Shown here: one piece after another, positions 51,576 to 61,047 of the stretch
Position numbering within the stretch: position 1 is the first letter of the stretch
Layout: each line of letters begins with the position of its first letter
Position numbers and translations under genes: made by a program
Source of the DNA: CAYOSF01 sp964406605
GTDB taxonomy: Bacteria; Chloroflexota; Dehalococcoidia; DSTF01; RBG-16-68-14
Reading direction: 5' to 3'
Assembly (NCBI GenBank): GCA_964406605.1
Contig: CAYOSF010000001.1
Location: forward strand, 124,001-188,000
Length of the DNA stretch: 64,000 bases
The notes under the pieces: model-generated
What the model was told of the DNA's origin: nothing
The model's database searches: none
The model's input: the letters and a program-made list of their open reading frames with translations, nothing else

Positions 51576-54280
51576 GCCTCCACCTCCACTTCCGCGAGCG
51601 ACGCCGGGTCGAGCGTCAGTAGCTCGGCGGGCCGCGCGTCCTCGACGCGGCCGCCGGCCTCGGGCGAGAACGGCACCAGCTCGAGCGCGAGATCGGCGGT
51701 GTTGCCGCGGTAGAGGCTGTTGAGATCAACGGCGACCACGCCCTCGATGCCCTGCATCACGGAGACGACTTCGCTGCGCGAGACCGTCTGGCCGAACGAG
51801 CGCGCCTCAAAAGCGAAGTGTGCGCTCAGCGCCGCCCGCACCGCACCGATCACTGTCTCCGGCTCGTACTTTGGTGAGGCGATCCTGACACGCGCCGCCA
51901 CCTTGAAAGGCACCTTCCTGCACAGGCTGATCGTGAGGGGCACGCGCGCGTCTCCCGCCCGGCGCAGCGCCTCTAGGCGCAGCGAGTGCAGTGTCCCGCT
52001 CTCAATGACGTCGTCGCCCCTCTCGCTGGCGACGGTGAGGAAGACGCCCCGGGCATCGCCGTTCCACGTCCACGTCGCAAGCGCCTTGGCGATGCCGCCG
52101 AAGCCGCGAGCGAAGTCGGCGTAGTCCTTCAGCGAGACGACGCGGTCGAGCGTGAGCACGGTGAGCGGTGCGTTGCGACGCGAGTCCTTTGTTGCTTCCG
52201 GGTCCTCGGCGCCGGTGGCGGCAATGGGATTGACCACATCTTTCACGCCCAGCGGCCGGGTCATGAGCAGGCTGAGCTGGCGCGCGCGCACTTGCCCCTC
52301 CAAGCCGACGCCCTGGCGGTAGGTCGCGCTGACGTTCTCGAGTCCAGTGGGCAGCCGGGCGCCGGCGCGACCGTCGCCGAACCGTACCCTGAGTTTCCCC
52401 TCTTCGTCGCGGCGTGTCGTGTAGACGCGATCGCGTGGCCCTTGCGCGAAGAACGAGTCGACCTCCTCCCAGCGAACGCCATCGACCCGCACCGACAGGG
52501 TGGAGGCGCCACCGCTCGGCGTAGGCGCAGGCACATAGGTGGGAGGCGACTGGCGGAGGCTGAACTCTTGACCCGACGCCGTCGCGTCGCCGCTGCCCAG
52601 CAGCTCCTTCTGCGTCTCTCCGTGCGTGGCCAGCGCGACGTTGCCGTAGATAGTCAGCCGGGCGCGGTCGTAGGCGTTCTCCAGCGGCTGCGCCAAGCGG
52701 AGGCTCTCCTGCAGGTCGCCTGCCGCCCCATCGACCTCCACCACGACCGCCTCCCCGACCACCGGGTCGTCCTCGGCTGCCGCTACGAAGGTCAATTGCC
52801 GTTCGCTGCAGCGCGCCTTCCGGGTCGAGCCGTGCTCGTCTTGGAGCCGCCAGATCCGCTTGGACGCGTCGTCCGGGTCCGGCGTCGTCGAGATTACAAA
52901 GAGCGTAGTACCGACTCCGGGCGACGTCTGGGCGCCCTTAGCCGAGAGCAATTCTTGAAGACCGTCATCGACGAGGACGCGGGCGCGGGGCCCGGCGAAG
53001 AGCACCTCGCGACCCTGCGGGAGACCGCGCACGCCGCCGTCAGCCGCCAGGTCGATCTCGTCGTCGTAGACCGGCTTGGTGTCCGGCACCTGGGCAGGCG
53101 TCAACTCCTGCGCCTGAGCATAAACAGTTGTTTGCCGCAGATGGGCGATGTCGCTGACCATGGCTTCCCACCAAACGCCCGAAAGGGTGAGACGGGTCAC
53201 GCGTGCACTCAGCCCGTAGTCCGCGCGCGCAACCGCGGCCACGTCTGTGATCGTAAGAAAGAGGCGCTCGAACTCGCCGTCCCGGTTGACTGCTGGCCGG
53301 TCGACCACCACGGGACTCAGGTTCTTGATCTCGTCGTAGGTGGCGTCGAGGTAGAGCTTGTCTTGCGGTACCCGATCACCCTCGGCCGGCTGCCCTCCTT
53401 CTTCCACGGCCAGATCCCATTCGCTGAACTTGCGTAGGAAGGCACCACGCGCATTGTAGTCCGGCTTCTTCGGCGCGTTGTGGCCGAACGGTCCCGTGCA
53501 CACGCGCATTACCCAGACGCCGTCCGCCACCGCTTTGCCGCCCGCGTCGCTGGCTCCCAGGTCGACGGTGGTCTTTCCCTGGGGCTCGTTGGCCCGCGCC
53601 TTCTCGATGCGGTGGAGCGCCATCTTGCCACCCTTCCCAATCAAGATGGCATCGCCGGCGCGCAGGTTGAGGTCGATGCCCTCCAACACGATCTGCGTGG
53701 CGGTAACATTGACGTCCTGCTCGACCAGGCGTCTGTGCGCGACGATATTCCAGGCGGACTTCGCTTCGAGCTGCTCGACGGTCTCGAACGTCTGCGGCTT
53801 CTCACCCGGCCCGGGCAGGCTCTGCACCTTCGTTCGCTCATCGATCTTGGCGAAGCCAGGCGTATCCTCCAGCGTGAAGGCGAGGTAGGTGCTGGCCGCC
53901 ACGCCGGGGGACGGCTCGTAGCCGACCGCGCGCGCAAGCTCCACGACCGAGAAGGGCTCTGTCGCGGTCCGCAGGTATGCTTCGTTGGCGATGCGCTCCT
54001 GGTAGAAGGTCAGCACGTCCGCCACGACCGACCAGGCATCGAGCAATGCGATCGAGAAGTCATCGTCGTCGCGCGTGTTCAGGCGCTGAAGGGCGAGGCG
54101 CCGGTAGTCGGAGAGGCCCGCGATCAGGCTCTCTTTGAAATCGCCATGGGATCCGACACGGTAGGCGATGGCGGAGAGGCCCGGGCGGTTCGCGACCTCC
54201 ATGGGCGTTCTCGGTGTGCGACCGGCGCAGCACGCGCAGGCGCTGAGATGGCGAAGGGACGGATCTCTCGCCAGGCTCAT
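51572..54280 (-). CDS. putative baseplate assembly protein (gpJ/Afp11 type) 1
   Basis: This 902-residue protein has the N-terminal pattern LLDAWSVVADVLTFYQERIANEAYL shared by putative baseplate assembly proteins of contractile injection systems and phages; here it is cut as LLDAWSVVADVLTFYQ and ERIANEAYLRTATE. The gpJ-like region with VSLKDYADFARGFGGIAKA lies towards the C-terminus. It should form part of the wedge ring at the base of the sheath. It is coupled to its neighbours by ATGA overlaps on both sides. The N-terminus contains a cysteine-rich stretch (CACCAG). Confidence 0.85.
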   Translation of the reverse strand: MSLARDPSLRHLSACACCAGRTPRTPMEVANRPGLSAIAYRVGSHGDFKESLIAGLSDYRRLALQRLNTRDDDDFSIALLDAWSVVADVLTFYQERIANEAYLRTATEPFSVVELARAVGYEPSPGVAASTYLAFTLEDTPGFAKIDERTKVQSLPGPGEKPQTFETVEQLEAKSAWNIVAHRRLVEQDVNVTATQIVLEGIDLNLRAGDAILIGKGGKMALHRIEKARANEPQGKTTVDLGASDAGGKAVADGVWVMRVCTGPFGHNAPKKPDYNARGAFLRKFSEWDLAVEEGGQPAEGDRVPQDKLYLDATYDEIKNLSPVVVDRPAVNRDGEFERLFLTITDVAAVARADYGLSARVTRLTLSGVWWEAMVSDIAHLRQTTVYAQAQELTPAQVPDTKPVYDDEIDLAADGGVRGLPQGREVLFAGPRARVLVDDGLQELLSAKGAQTSPGVGTTLFVISTTPDPDDASKRIWRLQDEHGSTRKARCSERQLTFVAAAEDDPVVGEAVVVEVDGAAGDLQESLRLAQPLENAYDRARLTIYGNVALATHGETQKELLGSGDATASGQEFSLRQSPPTYVPAPTPSGGASTLSVRVDGVRWEEVDSFFAQGPRDRVYTTRRDEEGKLRVRFGDGRAGARLPTGLENVSATYRQGVGLEGQVRARQLSLLMTRPLGVKDVVNPIAATGAEDPEATKDSRRNAPLTVLTLDRVVSLKDYADFARGFGGIAKALATWTWNGDARGVFLTVASERGDDVIESGTLHSLRLEALRRAGDARVPLTISLCRKVPFKVAARVRIASPKYEPETVIGAVRAALSAHFAFEARSFGQTVSRSEVVSVMQGIEGVVAVDLNSLYRGNTADLALELVPFSPEAGGRVEDARPAELLTLDPASLAEVEVEA

Positions 54281-56802
54281 CGGCCGCCCTCCACCTCGAT
54301 GCGCAGCAGTCCGTTCTCCGGCATGCTCGGGTCGTTGTCGAGTCGGGCGATCTCCAAGGGGCCGATCTCGATGTCGCCGGTCTCCAAGTGGACGCGACTC
54401 GGCGCCAGCAGAGGCTGGAACGTGCGCACGTCCACCGACCGCACCCCCTCCACCGCCTGGGCGGCAGCATGGATCTCACTAAGGTACACGTGCTGGCCGA
54501 AGGTCAGCGTATCGGGATGGAAGAACCCTCGGCCGCCGTCCGGGAAGGAGCGGTTGCTGAAGATGCGCAGCAGTTCCGACTTGACGTCGCTCCGGTAGTA
54601 CTCCGGCAGGATGCAGACGAACAGCTCCAGCTCCAGCGCGACGAAGCGCGGAGGTTCCACCTCAACGTCCTGGCCGGCCATCCGGTATCGCTCCATGTAT
54701 TCGACGATCTGGTCTTCGAAGTCCTCATCGACGGGCAGCCCGCCCATCCGGTCGACGCTCAGGAAGACGGAGCGCCACGAGCCGGTCCAGCGGACGCGGG
54801 CGGCAGCCCGCTGCACCTGCTTACGGCGCTGTGCCACCTGGGCATAGTCAGTCGGAGTCACCGCCCGTTGCTGAACGCGAAAGGCTTGGGCCGCATTCTG
54901 CCTCACCCGCGCCAATGTCTCGGGCTCGACGCCGCCGGCTGCCGGCATTGGGTTGGAGACGCCGAGCACGTCTTGGTCGCCACTAACGATGTGCACGATG
55001 CTGCGCGCTCCGATATTGCCGGCGACGCCGTTTCCGACACGGTAGGTGGCCTTGAGTTCGGCCCCGGCCGCAGGTCGCATTCCGTATTCATCGTCGCCGA
55101 AGCGGAGCGTCGCGACGCCATCGTCGTCCGTCTCAGCGACGCACTCGCGCGCGAATGCATCGCTGCTAACGAGGTCGCGGCGCGGGTGCCACTCCCGGCC
55201 GAAGCTGTCGAGGAGGGTGATCGCCGGCAGAGCCTGCTCCGGTGGTAGATCGAGAGCGGTCGACGCCGGTGCCGCTGGGCCGAAGCTCACTCGTTTCTTC
55301 TCACCCCGGCCCGTCTTCTCTCCCGCAAGCAACGCCAACGTCGTCGGAATCATCGTTAGGGGACCGTCCTGCAGGCGCGGGCGGAAGCGCGGCGGCCAGG
55401 GCTCCGGCTCGCTGGGAGCGCAATGCGAGCCGGTGATCGCGGCAACCCGCGCCAGACGATCGTCCGGCTGGGGGACGGGCGGTAATTCTTCGGATACTCT
55501 CCGTTCGTCGTCGATAGAGACGACCTTGGTTCGCCCATGATCGGCGAGGGCGATGTTGCCCAGGGCGACACTTACCTCAGGCAGGTAGTCGCCGTCGTCG
55601 GTGGTTGCAGAGACGCACAGCGGGAACGGGAGGGCGTCCTCGGGATGCCACTCTATCTGCGTCACGTCTACGCCATACAGAGCGTCGTGCACGGGTTCGG
55701 GATGGCGACTAAGGCGCACGGCGTGACGATGGCGTGGGTCGGCATCTTCCTTCTCGCCGGTCGTCGGGCTTAGCTCCTCCAGAAAGACGAGGACATCTCC
55801 CTCCTTCAGGTCGGGGTAGTCGCCGGCGAGCGTCGCCTTCGTGGAGCCACTTGGCAAGCAGCATTCGCGCGAGCCCCAGGTGAAGAATGGCATCCGTGCA
55901 TGGTTCGGATAGAGCGTCGCCTCGTGCATCGTCTCGAAGACGACCGGATTGGAGGCCAGCACTTCGCTGTCCTCCACCAGCACGGCGAGCGGGATGCGCT
56001 CCGCCGCCGCCCCGACCTTCGTCAGGAGCTGCGTGCCTTGGGAGAGCTTCGTACCGTCCCGGCCAACCGCGATCTGCACCCAGACGCGGGCATTGCAGCC
56101 ATCGTGCATGAAGTAGTCGAGCAGGCGGGCGTGGCGACGAACGGAGGCGCGCCGCCGCGCCGTGCCAAGATAGGCCTCCGTGGCGATAGCGTCCTGCTCG
56201 TAGCTGAGCTGGTCGGCCACGTAGGCAAGAACCTCAACAAGGGCCACGCCGAGGTCGGCGGGGTTGCGCTCCTGCCAGCGAGGCGCGATCAGCGACATGC
56301 GCTCCAGCATGAGACGACGAAAGCTCTCGTAGTCCTTCGCCAGGTAGTCGATCTCTGGTGATTCACTCCGCTCCCGTGAACAGTCGCCCAGTGTCTGGCA
56401 GTCAAGGTCAGTCGGGCACTCAACCTTGAACGAGAAGTCGACCTTGGACAGCAGCGCGTCCATGTCCCGCAACGGCTCACCGGCGGCATCCTCCAGGCTC
56501 AGGGTGTAGGTGGAGAAGTCGCCGTAGGCATTGAGGCGCAGCTCGATGTAGTCGACTTGAGGCCGGACGGCCGTCACCTTGATGTCACGCTCGCCGAGAA
56601 CGCGCACACCACCGCTGATCCGAACGTTCTCTGGCCCGACCGGCGGCATGGGGGTCTTGACGAAATGGAGGCGCAGCAGGCGCTGGCGGTCGGCCGGCGC
56701 CTCGCCCTGGTCCATCACCTCGAGGAAGTCGATCCCGTTGAGTATGTCGTGGTTACGGACATCCCTGCGCCGCTGTTCATCGCAGCAGAAGTAGCGCATC
56801 AT
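54277..56802 (-). CDS. putative baseplate assembly protein (gpJ/Afp11 type) 2
   Basis: This 841-residue protein is a second member of the same baseplate assembly family. It has the pattern LAKDYESFRRLMLERMSL, VALVEVLAYVADQLSYEQDA, and a gpJ-like segment RAVTPTDYAQVAQRRKQVQR. The start ATGATG overlaps the gp25 stop. Paired large baseplate proteins of this type are normal in eCIS loci. It probably forms the other half of the wedge heterodimer. Confidence 0.86.
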   Translation of the reverse strand: MMRYFCCDEQRRRDVRNHDILNGIDFLEVMDQGEAPADRQRLLRLHFVKTPMPPVGPENVRISGGVRVLGERDIKVTAVRPQVDYIELRLNAYGDFSTYTLSLEDAAGEPLRDMDALLSKVDFSFKVECPTDLDCQTLGDCSRERSESPEIDYLAKDYESFRRLMLERMSLIAPRWQERNPADLGVALVEVLAYVADQLSYEQDAIATEAYLGTARRRASVRRHARLLDYFMHDGCNARVWVQIAVGRDGTKLSQGTQLLTKVGAAAERIPLAVLVEDSEVLASNPVVFETMHEATLYPNHARMPFFTWGSRECCLPSGSTKATLAGDYPDLKEGDVLVFLEELSPTTGEKEDADPRHRHAVRLSRHPEPVHDALYGVDVTQIEWHPEDALPFPLCVSATTDDGDYLPEVSVALGNIALADHGRTKVVSIDDERRVSEELPPVPQPDDRLARVAAITGSHCAPSEPEPWPPRFRPRLQDGPLTMIPTTLALLAGEKTGRGEKKRVSFGPAAPASTALDLPPEQALPAITLLDSFGREWHPRRDLVSSDAFARECVAETDDDGVATLRFGDDEYGMRPAAGAELKATYRVGNGVAGNIGARSIVHIVSGDQDVLGVSNPMPAAGGVEPETLARVRQNAAQAFRVQQRAVTPTDYAQVAQRRKQVQRAAARVRWTGSWRSVFLSVDRMGGLPVDEDFEDQIVEYMERYRMAGQDVEVEPPRFVALELELFVCILPEYYRSDVKSELLRIFSNRSFPDGGRGFFHPDTLTFGQHVYLSEIHAAAQAVEGVRSVDVRTFQPLLAPSRVHLETGDIEIGPLEIARLDNDPSMPENGLLRIEVEGGR

Positions 56803-57164
56803 GGCTGCGGCCCTCCGCGCGTGAACTTCGCCACCTGCCGCTGCTGGCTGCGCCGGATGACGTACTGCACCGTGATCAGCAGCATGGAGTCCTCGTTCTC
56901 AACTTGAACCGCCTCGACGAGGATCCGGTCGCCGAGCCACCGTTGCAGCGCGCCGAGGACGGTGGCCTGCGTCGTCGCGGCGAGCGCGTCCCCGGCCGGC
57001 TCGAACACGAGCCCGAGCACGCCGCTGCCGAAGTCCGGGCGATTGACCCGCTCGCCCGGCGAGGTGAACAGCACCTGTTCGATCAGGTCGCGGACGTGCT
57101 CGGCCTCAGTCGTCTCCGCGGTTCGGCCGCGTCCGTCAAAGCCGTACGGGTAGTCGACCTGCAC
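56799..57164 (-). CDS. GPW/gp25-family baseplate protein
   Basis: This 121-residue protein matches the gp25 family (Afp9 type): EHVRDLIEQVLFTSPGERVNRPDFGSGV, seen as EHVRDLIEQVLFTSPGERV and NRPDFGSGVLGLVFEP, followed by a helix and beta strands. gp25 joins the spike hub to the wedges and starts sheath assembly. It has a GTG start three bases after the preceding PAAR-like gene stop. Length is typical. Confidence 0.9.
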   Translation of the reverse strand: MQVDYPYGFDGRGRTAETTEAEHVRDLIEQVLFTSPGERVNRPDFGSGVLGLVFEPAGDALAATTQATVLGALQRWLGDRILVEAVQVENEDSMLLITVQYVIRRSQQRQVAKFTRGGPQP

Positions 57165-57167
57165 GGC

Positions 57168-57491
57168 TCACATCCCCTTCACGCGGACCTGCGTGACGAC
57201 GACGGTCAGTGGCGTCCCGGTGGGCGCGCAGATCGCCTGGCTGTCCCGCAGGAGAAGCGGCTGGCCGCCGGCCCGAAGGCGTATGGCAGCGGTGAGCCAC
57301 TGGGCGGTCACGCAGGGCCCGTTGCCGCCGGAGGGCGGCGGCATGGTGCAGCCCGTGATCATGTATGGTGTCGCCTGGGCAACGACGGGCTGGCCGCTGA
57401 CGCGGACGCGCGGTACCGGCGCGGTCGGCTGAGCCTGGCCGGTGTGGGCGCAGAGCACGGTCGCGCCCTGGTGCAGGAGGTATTGCGGCAT
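57168..57491 (-). CDS. small PAAR-like/spike-tip protein (Afp10 position)
   Basis: This 107-residue protein has short beta strands and cysteines at LCAHTG, ITGCTM, GPCVT and AICAPTG. The V...G.P sequence style and the position between the gpV-like spike and gp25 genes match a spike-tip (PAAR-like) protein. I do not see a full PAAR repeat, so the assignment rests mostly on position, size and beta-rich character. It could also carry or dock a cargo domain. Confidence 0.55.
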   Translation of the reverse strand: MPQYLLHQGATVLCAHTGQAQPTAPVPRVRVSGQPVVAQATPYMITGCTMPPPSGGNGPCVTAQWLTAAIRLRAGGQPLLLRDSQAICAPTGTPLTVVVTQVRVKGM

Positions 57492-57493
57492 GG

Positions 57494-58009
57494 TCAGGTC
57501 ACCTCCAGCGCGCCGTTGTTGATCGAGACCTGCGGGCCGACGAACTTGATCACGCCGCCTTGACCGTCATCGATTTCGATGCCGAGCGAGGTCAGTGCGA
57601 TCTTCTGCCCGCTCGCCGTCTGGAGCGTGATGCCGCCGATGCCTGGCGTGTCGTCCAGGAGAATCGAGTGGCCGCCCGGCGTCCTGATTATCACCTTCTT
57701 CCAAGGCGGGGGCGGTGTCACTAACTCCGACGGCAGTTCTGCAAGCGAGCCCCACCAGGCGCCGGACCAGATCGGATACTCGGGATCACCCTGCTCGAAC
57801 TCGATCCAGACACCGGCGCCGGTGTCCGGGACGGCGAAGAAGCCGACGCCGTTGCCGCTGAACGGTGCGCAGGGCATCGCCCAACCGCAGTCCTCGTCGC
57901 CGAAGATGTCCGGCACTTTCGCCCTGACACGACCCATCATCAGCGGGTCCTGGTTGTCCGAGACGATGCCCCGATACTTGCCGTAGAAGGCGTCGCCCGT
58001 GTCGTTCAT
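57494..58009 (-). CDS. baseplate protein V/VgrG-like spike protein
   Basis: This 171-residue protein has the gpV/gp5 OB-fold start (YGKYRGIVSDNQDPLMMGRVRAKVPDIFG, shown as YGKYRGIVSDNQDP and GRVRAKVPDI), then the WIEFEQGDPEYPIWSGAWWG motif, here WIEFEQGDPEYPIW, and a C-terminal beta-helix repeat (ILLDDTPGIGGITLQTASG). It forms the trimeric spike. Its start overlaps the gpD-like gene stop. Confidence 0.88.
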   Translation of the reverse strand: MNDTGDAFYGKYRGIVSDNQDPLMMGRVRAKVPDIFGDEDCGWAMPCAPFSGNGVGFFAVPDTGAGVWIEFEQGDPEYPIWSGAWWGSLAELPSELVTPPPPWKKVIIRTPGGHSILLDDTPGIGGITLQTASGQKIALTSLGIEIDDGQGGVIKFVGPQVSINNGALEVT

Positions 58010-59133
58010 GGACGGACGACCGGCAGCAATGCGCCGGTCCCCTCTCTGCTCAGCCGAAACGTCTGCGTGTAGGTACCCTGCGCCATGTCGAACAGGTGCT
58101 TCACCCCGCGCACGAAGTAGTTGCCGTCATAGCTCAGCCCGGCGCCGCGAACGCCGATGAGCCGCCGGCACCGCATGACGGTGCCGTAGCGCACGCTATC
58201 GACCTCACCGCTCGCGCTCACGGGCTCCGCAGCGTTGCTGGCGGACGATACGGCGCTCAGCGCGGCCTGCACCGGGTTCTGGCGCGCCGTCCCACGTAGA
58301 CGAGTGGTGCGTAGCGCTGACGCGGGCGCCGCCGCTAGTGGCGGTACACGCAGCGACGGCAGCGGCGGAATCGTGATGCTCATCTTGGTGAGCGGCTCGA
58401 CGAATGAGCCCTTCGTGCCCACGGGCGCGAGCGCGTCGTTCGCGAAGGTCAGCGTCTTCACGTTAGTGGCGCCGCCCATGTTGACCGAGAGCGCGGGCAA
58501 CGGCAGGCCGAGGCGCACCTCCGGTCCCCAGTACGCGCTGTTGACGCCCATGAACAGCGGCTCGGTTGAGAAGATGTAGCCGTTGCGCTTCGCAAGACGC
58601 TGGATGAACTTGAGGTCTGTCTCGTTCTGGTGCGTGACGCGCTGCAGCTCGATCGGAACATCGGTGGTCGGCGAGACTTGGTACGGCGGCGTCACGTACA
58701 GCGGATAACCGGCGAGGATCTTGTTGACGATGAGGAAGTCAGGCTGGTTCGCGTGATTCGCGTCGCGCTCATCAAGGTCCAACATGACGCTGACATCACG
58801 GCCCATGACAGTGAGCGTCGAAGCCCCCGGCTCATTGCTCGGCAAGAGCTGGTGGTGGTAGATGATCCCGTCGACCAGCGCCTCCGGCATCACCCCCATG
58901 ACCACGCCGATGACGACGCGTGATTCCGGATCGAGCGTGCCGCTCCGCACGAGGTCGAACTCGCCGGTCTTCTCCTTGCTCAGCTCGAAGGTGAGCTGGA
59001 AGCCTCGCCCTGACTCGACGTCATCCTGTACTTCCGCACGCGCCAATGCCTGCAGCGCGTCCGAGGGAACCGGCGTGGGTATGGTCTTGCCGGCCCAGAG
59101 CACGAGACGGATGCCTAGCAGGCTCGACAGCAT
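58006..59133 (-). CDS. phage late control D/gp27-like hub protein
   Basis: This 375-residue protein has the gpD-type pattern: an ELSKEKTGEFDLVRSG segment, VVIGVVMGVMPEA, TVMGRDVSVMLDLDERDANH, and NETDLKFIQRLAKRNGY in the middle. It should form the hub under the inner tube, with the spike protein beneath. In Afp-type systems hub and spike are one protein (Afp8); here they are two genes overlapping by 4 bp. Confidence 0.85.
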   Translation of the reverse strand: MLSSLLGIRLVLWAGKTIPTPVPSDALQALARAEVQDDVESGRGFQLTFELSKEKTGEFDLVRSGTLDPESRVVIGVVMGVMPEALVDGIIYHHQLLPSNEPGASTLTVMGRDVSVMLDLDERDANHANQPDFLIVNKILAGYPLYVTPPYQVSPTTDVPIELQRVTHQNETDLKFIQRLAKRNGYIFSTEPLFMGVNSAYWGPEVRLGLPLPALSVNMGGATNVKTLTFANDALAPVGTKGSFVEPLTKMSITIPPLPSLRVPPLAAAPASALRTTRLRGTARQNPVQAALSAVSSASNAAEPVSASGEVDSVRYGTVMRCRRLIGVRGAGLSYDGNYFVRGVKHLFDMAQGTYTQTFRLSREGTGALLPVVRP

Positions 59134-59138
59134 CGCGA

Positions 59139-59441
59139 TCAGGCCTCCGGCATCCCGATGTGGATCACCTTCCCGGCCTCCTCCGTCAGCTCTTGCGGGC
59201 TGAGCACGTTGTTCGCGTCGCAGATGCGCCAGAACTGCAGCGGGTCACCGAGATAGCGCGCAGCGATGTTGTCGATGCGGTCGCCCTGCGCGACGGTGTG
59301 CTCAGCGATCTTGGTGACGCGTCCCGACGGCGGGATCAGCCGCCTGCGCACGTAGCGAACGTCGCCCGTGGTCCCGTCCGGCTGCCTCACCTTGAGCGAA
59401 GCCACCGGGAGGTCAGAGTAGCGGCTGGCCCGCTCGAACAT
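59139..59441 (-). CDS. LysM-domain tail protein (gpX/Afp7-like)
   Basis: This 100-residue protein has a short N-terminal strand region and a C-terminal LysM domain (HTVAQGDRIDNIAARYLGDP, then FWRICDANNV). LysM-bearing small proteins join the tube end to the hub in contractile systems. It lies 5 bp before the gpD-like gene and 2 bp after the tube-associated protein. Confidence 0.87.
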   Translation of the reverse strand: MFERASRYSDLPVASLKVRQPDGTTGDVRYVRRRLIPPSGRVTKIAEHTVAQGDRIDNIAARYLGDPLQFWRICDANNVLSPQELTEEAGKVIHIGMPEA

Positions 59442-59443
59442 GG

Positions 59444-60112
59444 TTAGCCTCCCAAGATCCCTGAGATCGACGCGCCGCCGCTCCCAGAGAGAGCGTTCGC
59501 GCCGCCGATCGTCGCCATCACCTCTTTGATCACCTGATGCGCCATGAAGAGCGCGCCGCCGGCGCTGGGCAGGCCCAGGTGGTTGTAGTTGAGCACCTGT
59601 ACGGTCAGGCTCACCTTGGCGCGAATCGGGTTGAGGGCCTGATCGAAGGCCTCCTCCACGATGCTGAACTCGCTCAGACGGACGGGTAGGACGCGGTTCG
59701 GTCCCCAGATCAGCAGCGTCAGCGGCGCCTCCGGCTGGACCACTTCGATGATCCCCAATTGGAGCAGGACTTCTCTCGCGATCACCAGCGCCGACTTCGG
59801 GTAAAGCAGCATCTCCAATGACGACAGCGCAGGGTAGATGCCCATGCTGGCGGCCGTGGCGTCGGCCTGCTCCAACTGGTCCGTGGCGTCGATCTCCACC
59901 TCGAACCTGATCGTCTCTTCCGGCGGACCCTTGATTCGCATCGCCTCGCCCTGACTTGTGTTGGCGCCACCTCCCGCCGTCTGGGCGCTCAGCGTGCGGG
60001 TCATGGAGTCAGGGTTGTACTGAAAGACGACGACGCTGGCGAGCGGGTTGAAGACATCGGTGCCAACAAGCGCGCCCTTCATCACACGTGGAGAGATGGG
60101 TGGTGCGGTCAT
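59444..60112 (-). CDS. contractile injection system tube-associated (CIS_tube-like) protein
   Basis: This 222-residue protein has VVFQYNPDSMTRTL near the N-terminus, a segment with FEVEIDATDQLEQAD and ALSSLEMLLYPKS, and a strand LLIWGPNRVLPVRLSEFSIVEE. This is the pattern of the eCIS tube protein family encoded before the LysM protein. AGGAG six bases before 60112 supports the ATG. It should connect the inner tube with the LysM/hub layer. Confidence 0.82.
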   Translation of the reverse strand: MTAPPISPRVMKGALVGTDVFNPLASVVVFQYNPDSMTRTLSAQTAGGGANTSQGEAMRIKGPPEETIRFEVEIDATDQLEQADATAASMGIYPALSSLEMLLYPKSALVIAREVLLQLGIIEVVQPEAPLTLLIWGPNRVLPVRLSEFSIVEEAFDQALNPIRAKVSLTVQVLNYNHLGLPSAGGALFMAHQVIKEVMATIGGANALSGSGGASISGILGG

Positions 60113-60121
60113 CACGCGCTC

Positions 60122-60340
60122 CTAGCAGCTCCCCGTCGTTCGACAGGAATGCTCACCGCAGCGTTGGAGAGAGCCGACGAGCACCGGCGTAGGGGAAGGT
60201 CCAGCCGACGCCTTCTCTGGGCGGCGCGTAAGGATGTCTAGGTCGAGAGGCACGACGAGACGGTGCAGGACGCCGGAGTCCGGGCGGACGGGAGCAATGC
60301 CGCCCTCGAGGACGCGGGGCGGGTTGAGGACAGCGGTCAT
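60122..60340 (-). CDS. small eCIS-associated protein, unknown
   Basis: This 72-residue protein has no recognised motif. It begins with a strand-like LNPPRVLEGG, contains PRPDSGVLHRLVVPLDLDIL-like hydrophobic beta segments, and ends with three cysteines (CGEHSCRTTGSC). Its ATG overlaps the preceding stop (ATGA) and it lies 9 bp before the tube gene, so it is clearly within the operon. Position resembles Afp6-like small proteins. Confidence 0.6.
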   Translation of the reverse strand: MTAVLNPPRVLEGGIAPVRPDSGVLHRLVVPLDLDILTRRPEKASAGPSPTPVLVGSLQRCGEHSCRTTGSC

Positions 60341-60630
60341 GATTCCTTGACTTCGCTGGCTGCCTGGCTCGCGAACACCTCTCTCACCACCGCGGTGAGG
60401 ATGGGCCCGGCCTGGTCAATCACCGCTGCCGAGTAGATCCATCCACCACCGTCATGCCCTTCGACCATGACTGCCAGCCCTTCGTAGTCGGTCATGTCGA
60501 TTTCCTGGCTCTCGGGCGGCACGGCGGCTTGCATGTCGATGCGCGTCAACCTAGCGGGGAGACCCGGGGGCACCAGGGGCGTGAACTCTCCGTCCCGGAC
60601 AATACCGAGTATCTGGTCATGTTCGTTCAT
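60337..60630 (-). CDS. small eCIS-operon protein, unknown
   Basis: This 97-residue protein starts at ATG 60630, with GAGGAGG six bases upstream. It has IVRDGEFTPLVPPGLP near the N-terminus, then YEGLAVMVEGHDGGGWIYSA and ILTAVVREVFA. The middle motif looks conserved and beta-rich, similar to an OB or SH3-like barrel, but I do not recognise a named family. It is translationally coupled to the next gene. A role in tube length control or cargo binding would be a guess. Confidence 0.6.
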   Translation of the reverse strand: MNEHDQILGIVRDGEFTPLVPPGLPARLTRIDMQAAVPPESQEIDMTDYEGLAVMVEGHDGGGWIYSAAVIDQAGPILTAVVREVFASQAASEVKES

Positions 60631-61047
60631 GTTGTGCCTCCTCTCGCGCCGCTGTGGGTTCATTGGCCATCCGATCGAGTGTGGCTGTCGGACCTGTTGT
60701 GCCCCTTGGTGCGCGCGGCTTTCGCCTGGGAGGCCCATCTGAATGGACAGGGCTCTGTCGCAGGGCAACGATCCAATGCGCGGTCGGCACTCCGCGGGCC
60801 GAGCAGCCGGCCTGGCGAGCACAGAGCCTGACCGACGATGGGCGGGACGGTCGCGGGCCGGGGAGGGCCGGCGGAGTACCGCTGTAGCTCCAGCCGTTTC
60901 TTCTTGCCTTCGTCACACCCCCCGGGCGGGCAGGGACGCCCGCCGCAGCGCTGGAGCAGGCCGGTGCGCACGGGCGTGAACGAGTGCGGGGTGCGGCGGT
61001 CACCCGGATCTGTGAGGGCCCGGTCGTGCGGTTAGGCCTCGTTCTGT
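60631..61047. other. intergenic region within the eCIS locus
   Basis: This 417-bp gap between the DUF4157 gene and the 97-residue gene shows no gene I can support. It is GC-rich and probably carries a promoter for the baseplate operon, but I see no clear -10/-35 boxes. Confidence 0.4.

Noticed and set aside
51986..53437. 483-codon + strand frame in the baseplate gene
   Set aside because: Antisense to the large baseplate protein; the coding strand has clear family motifs.
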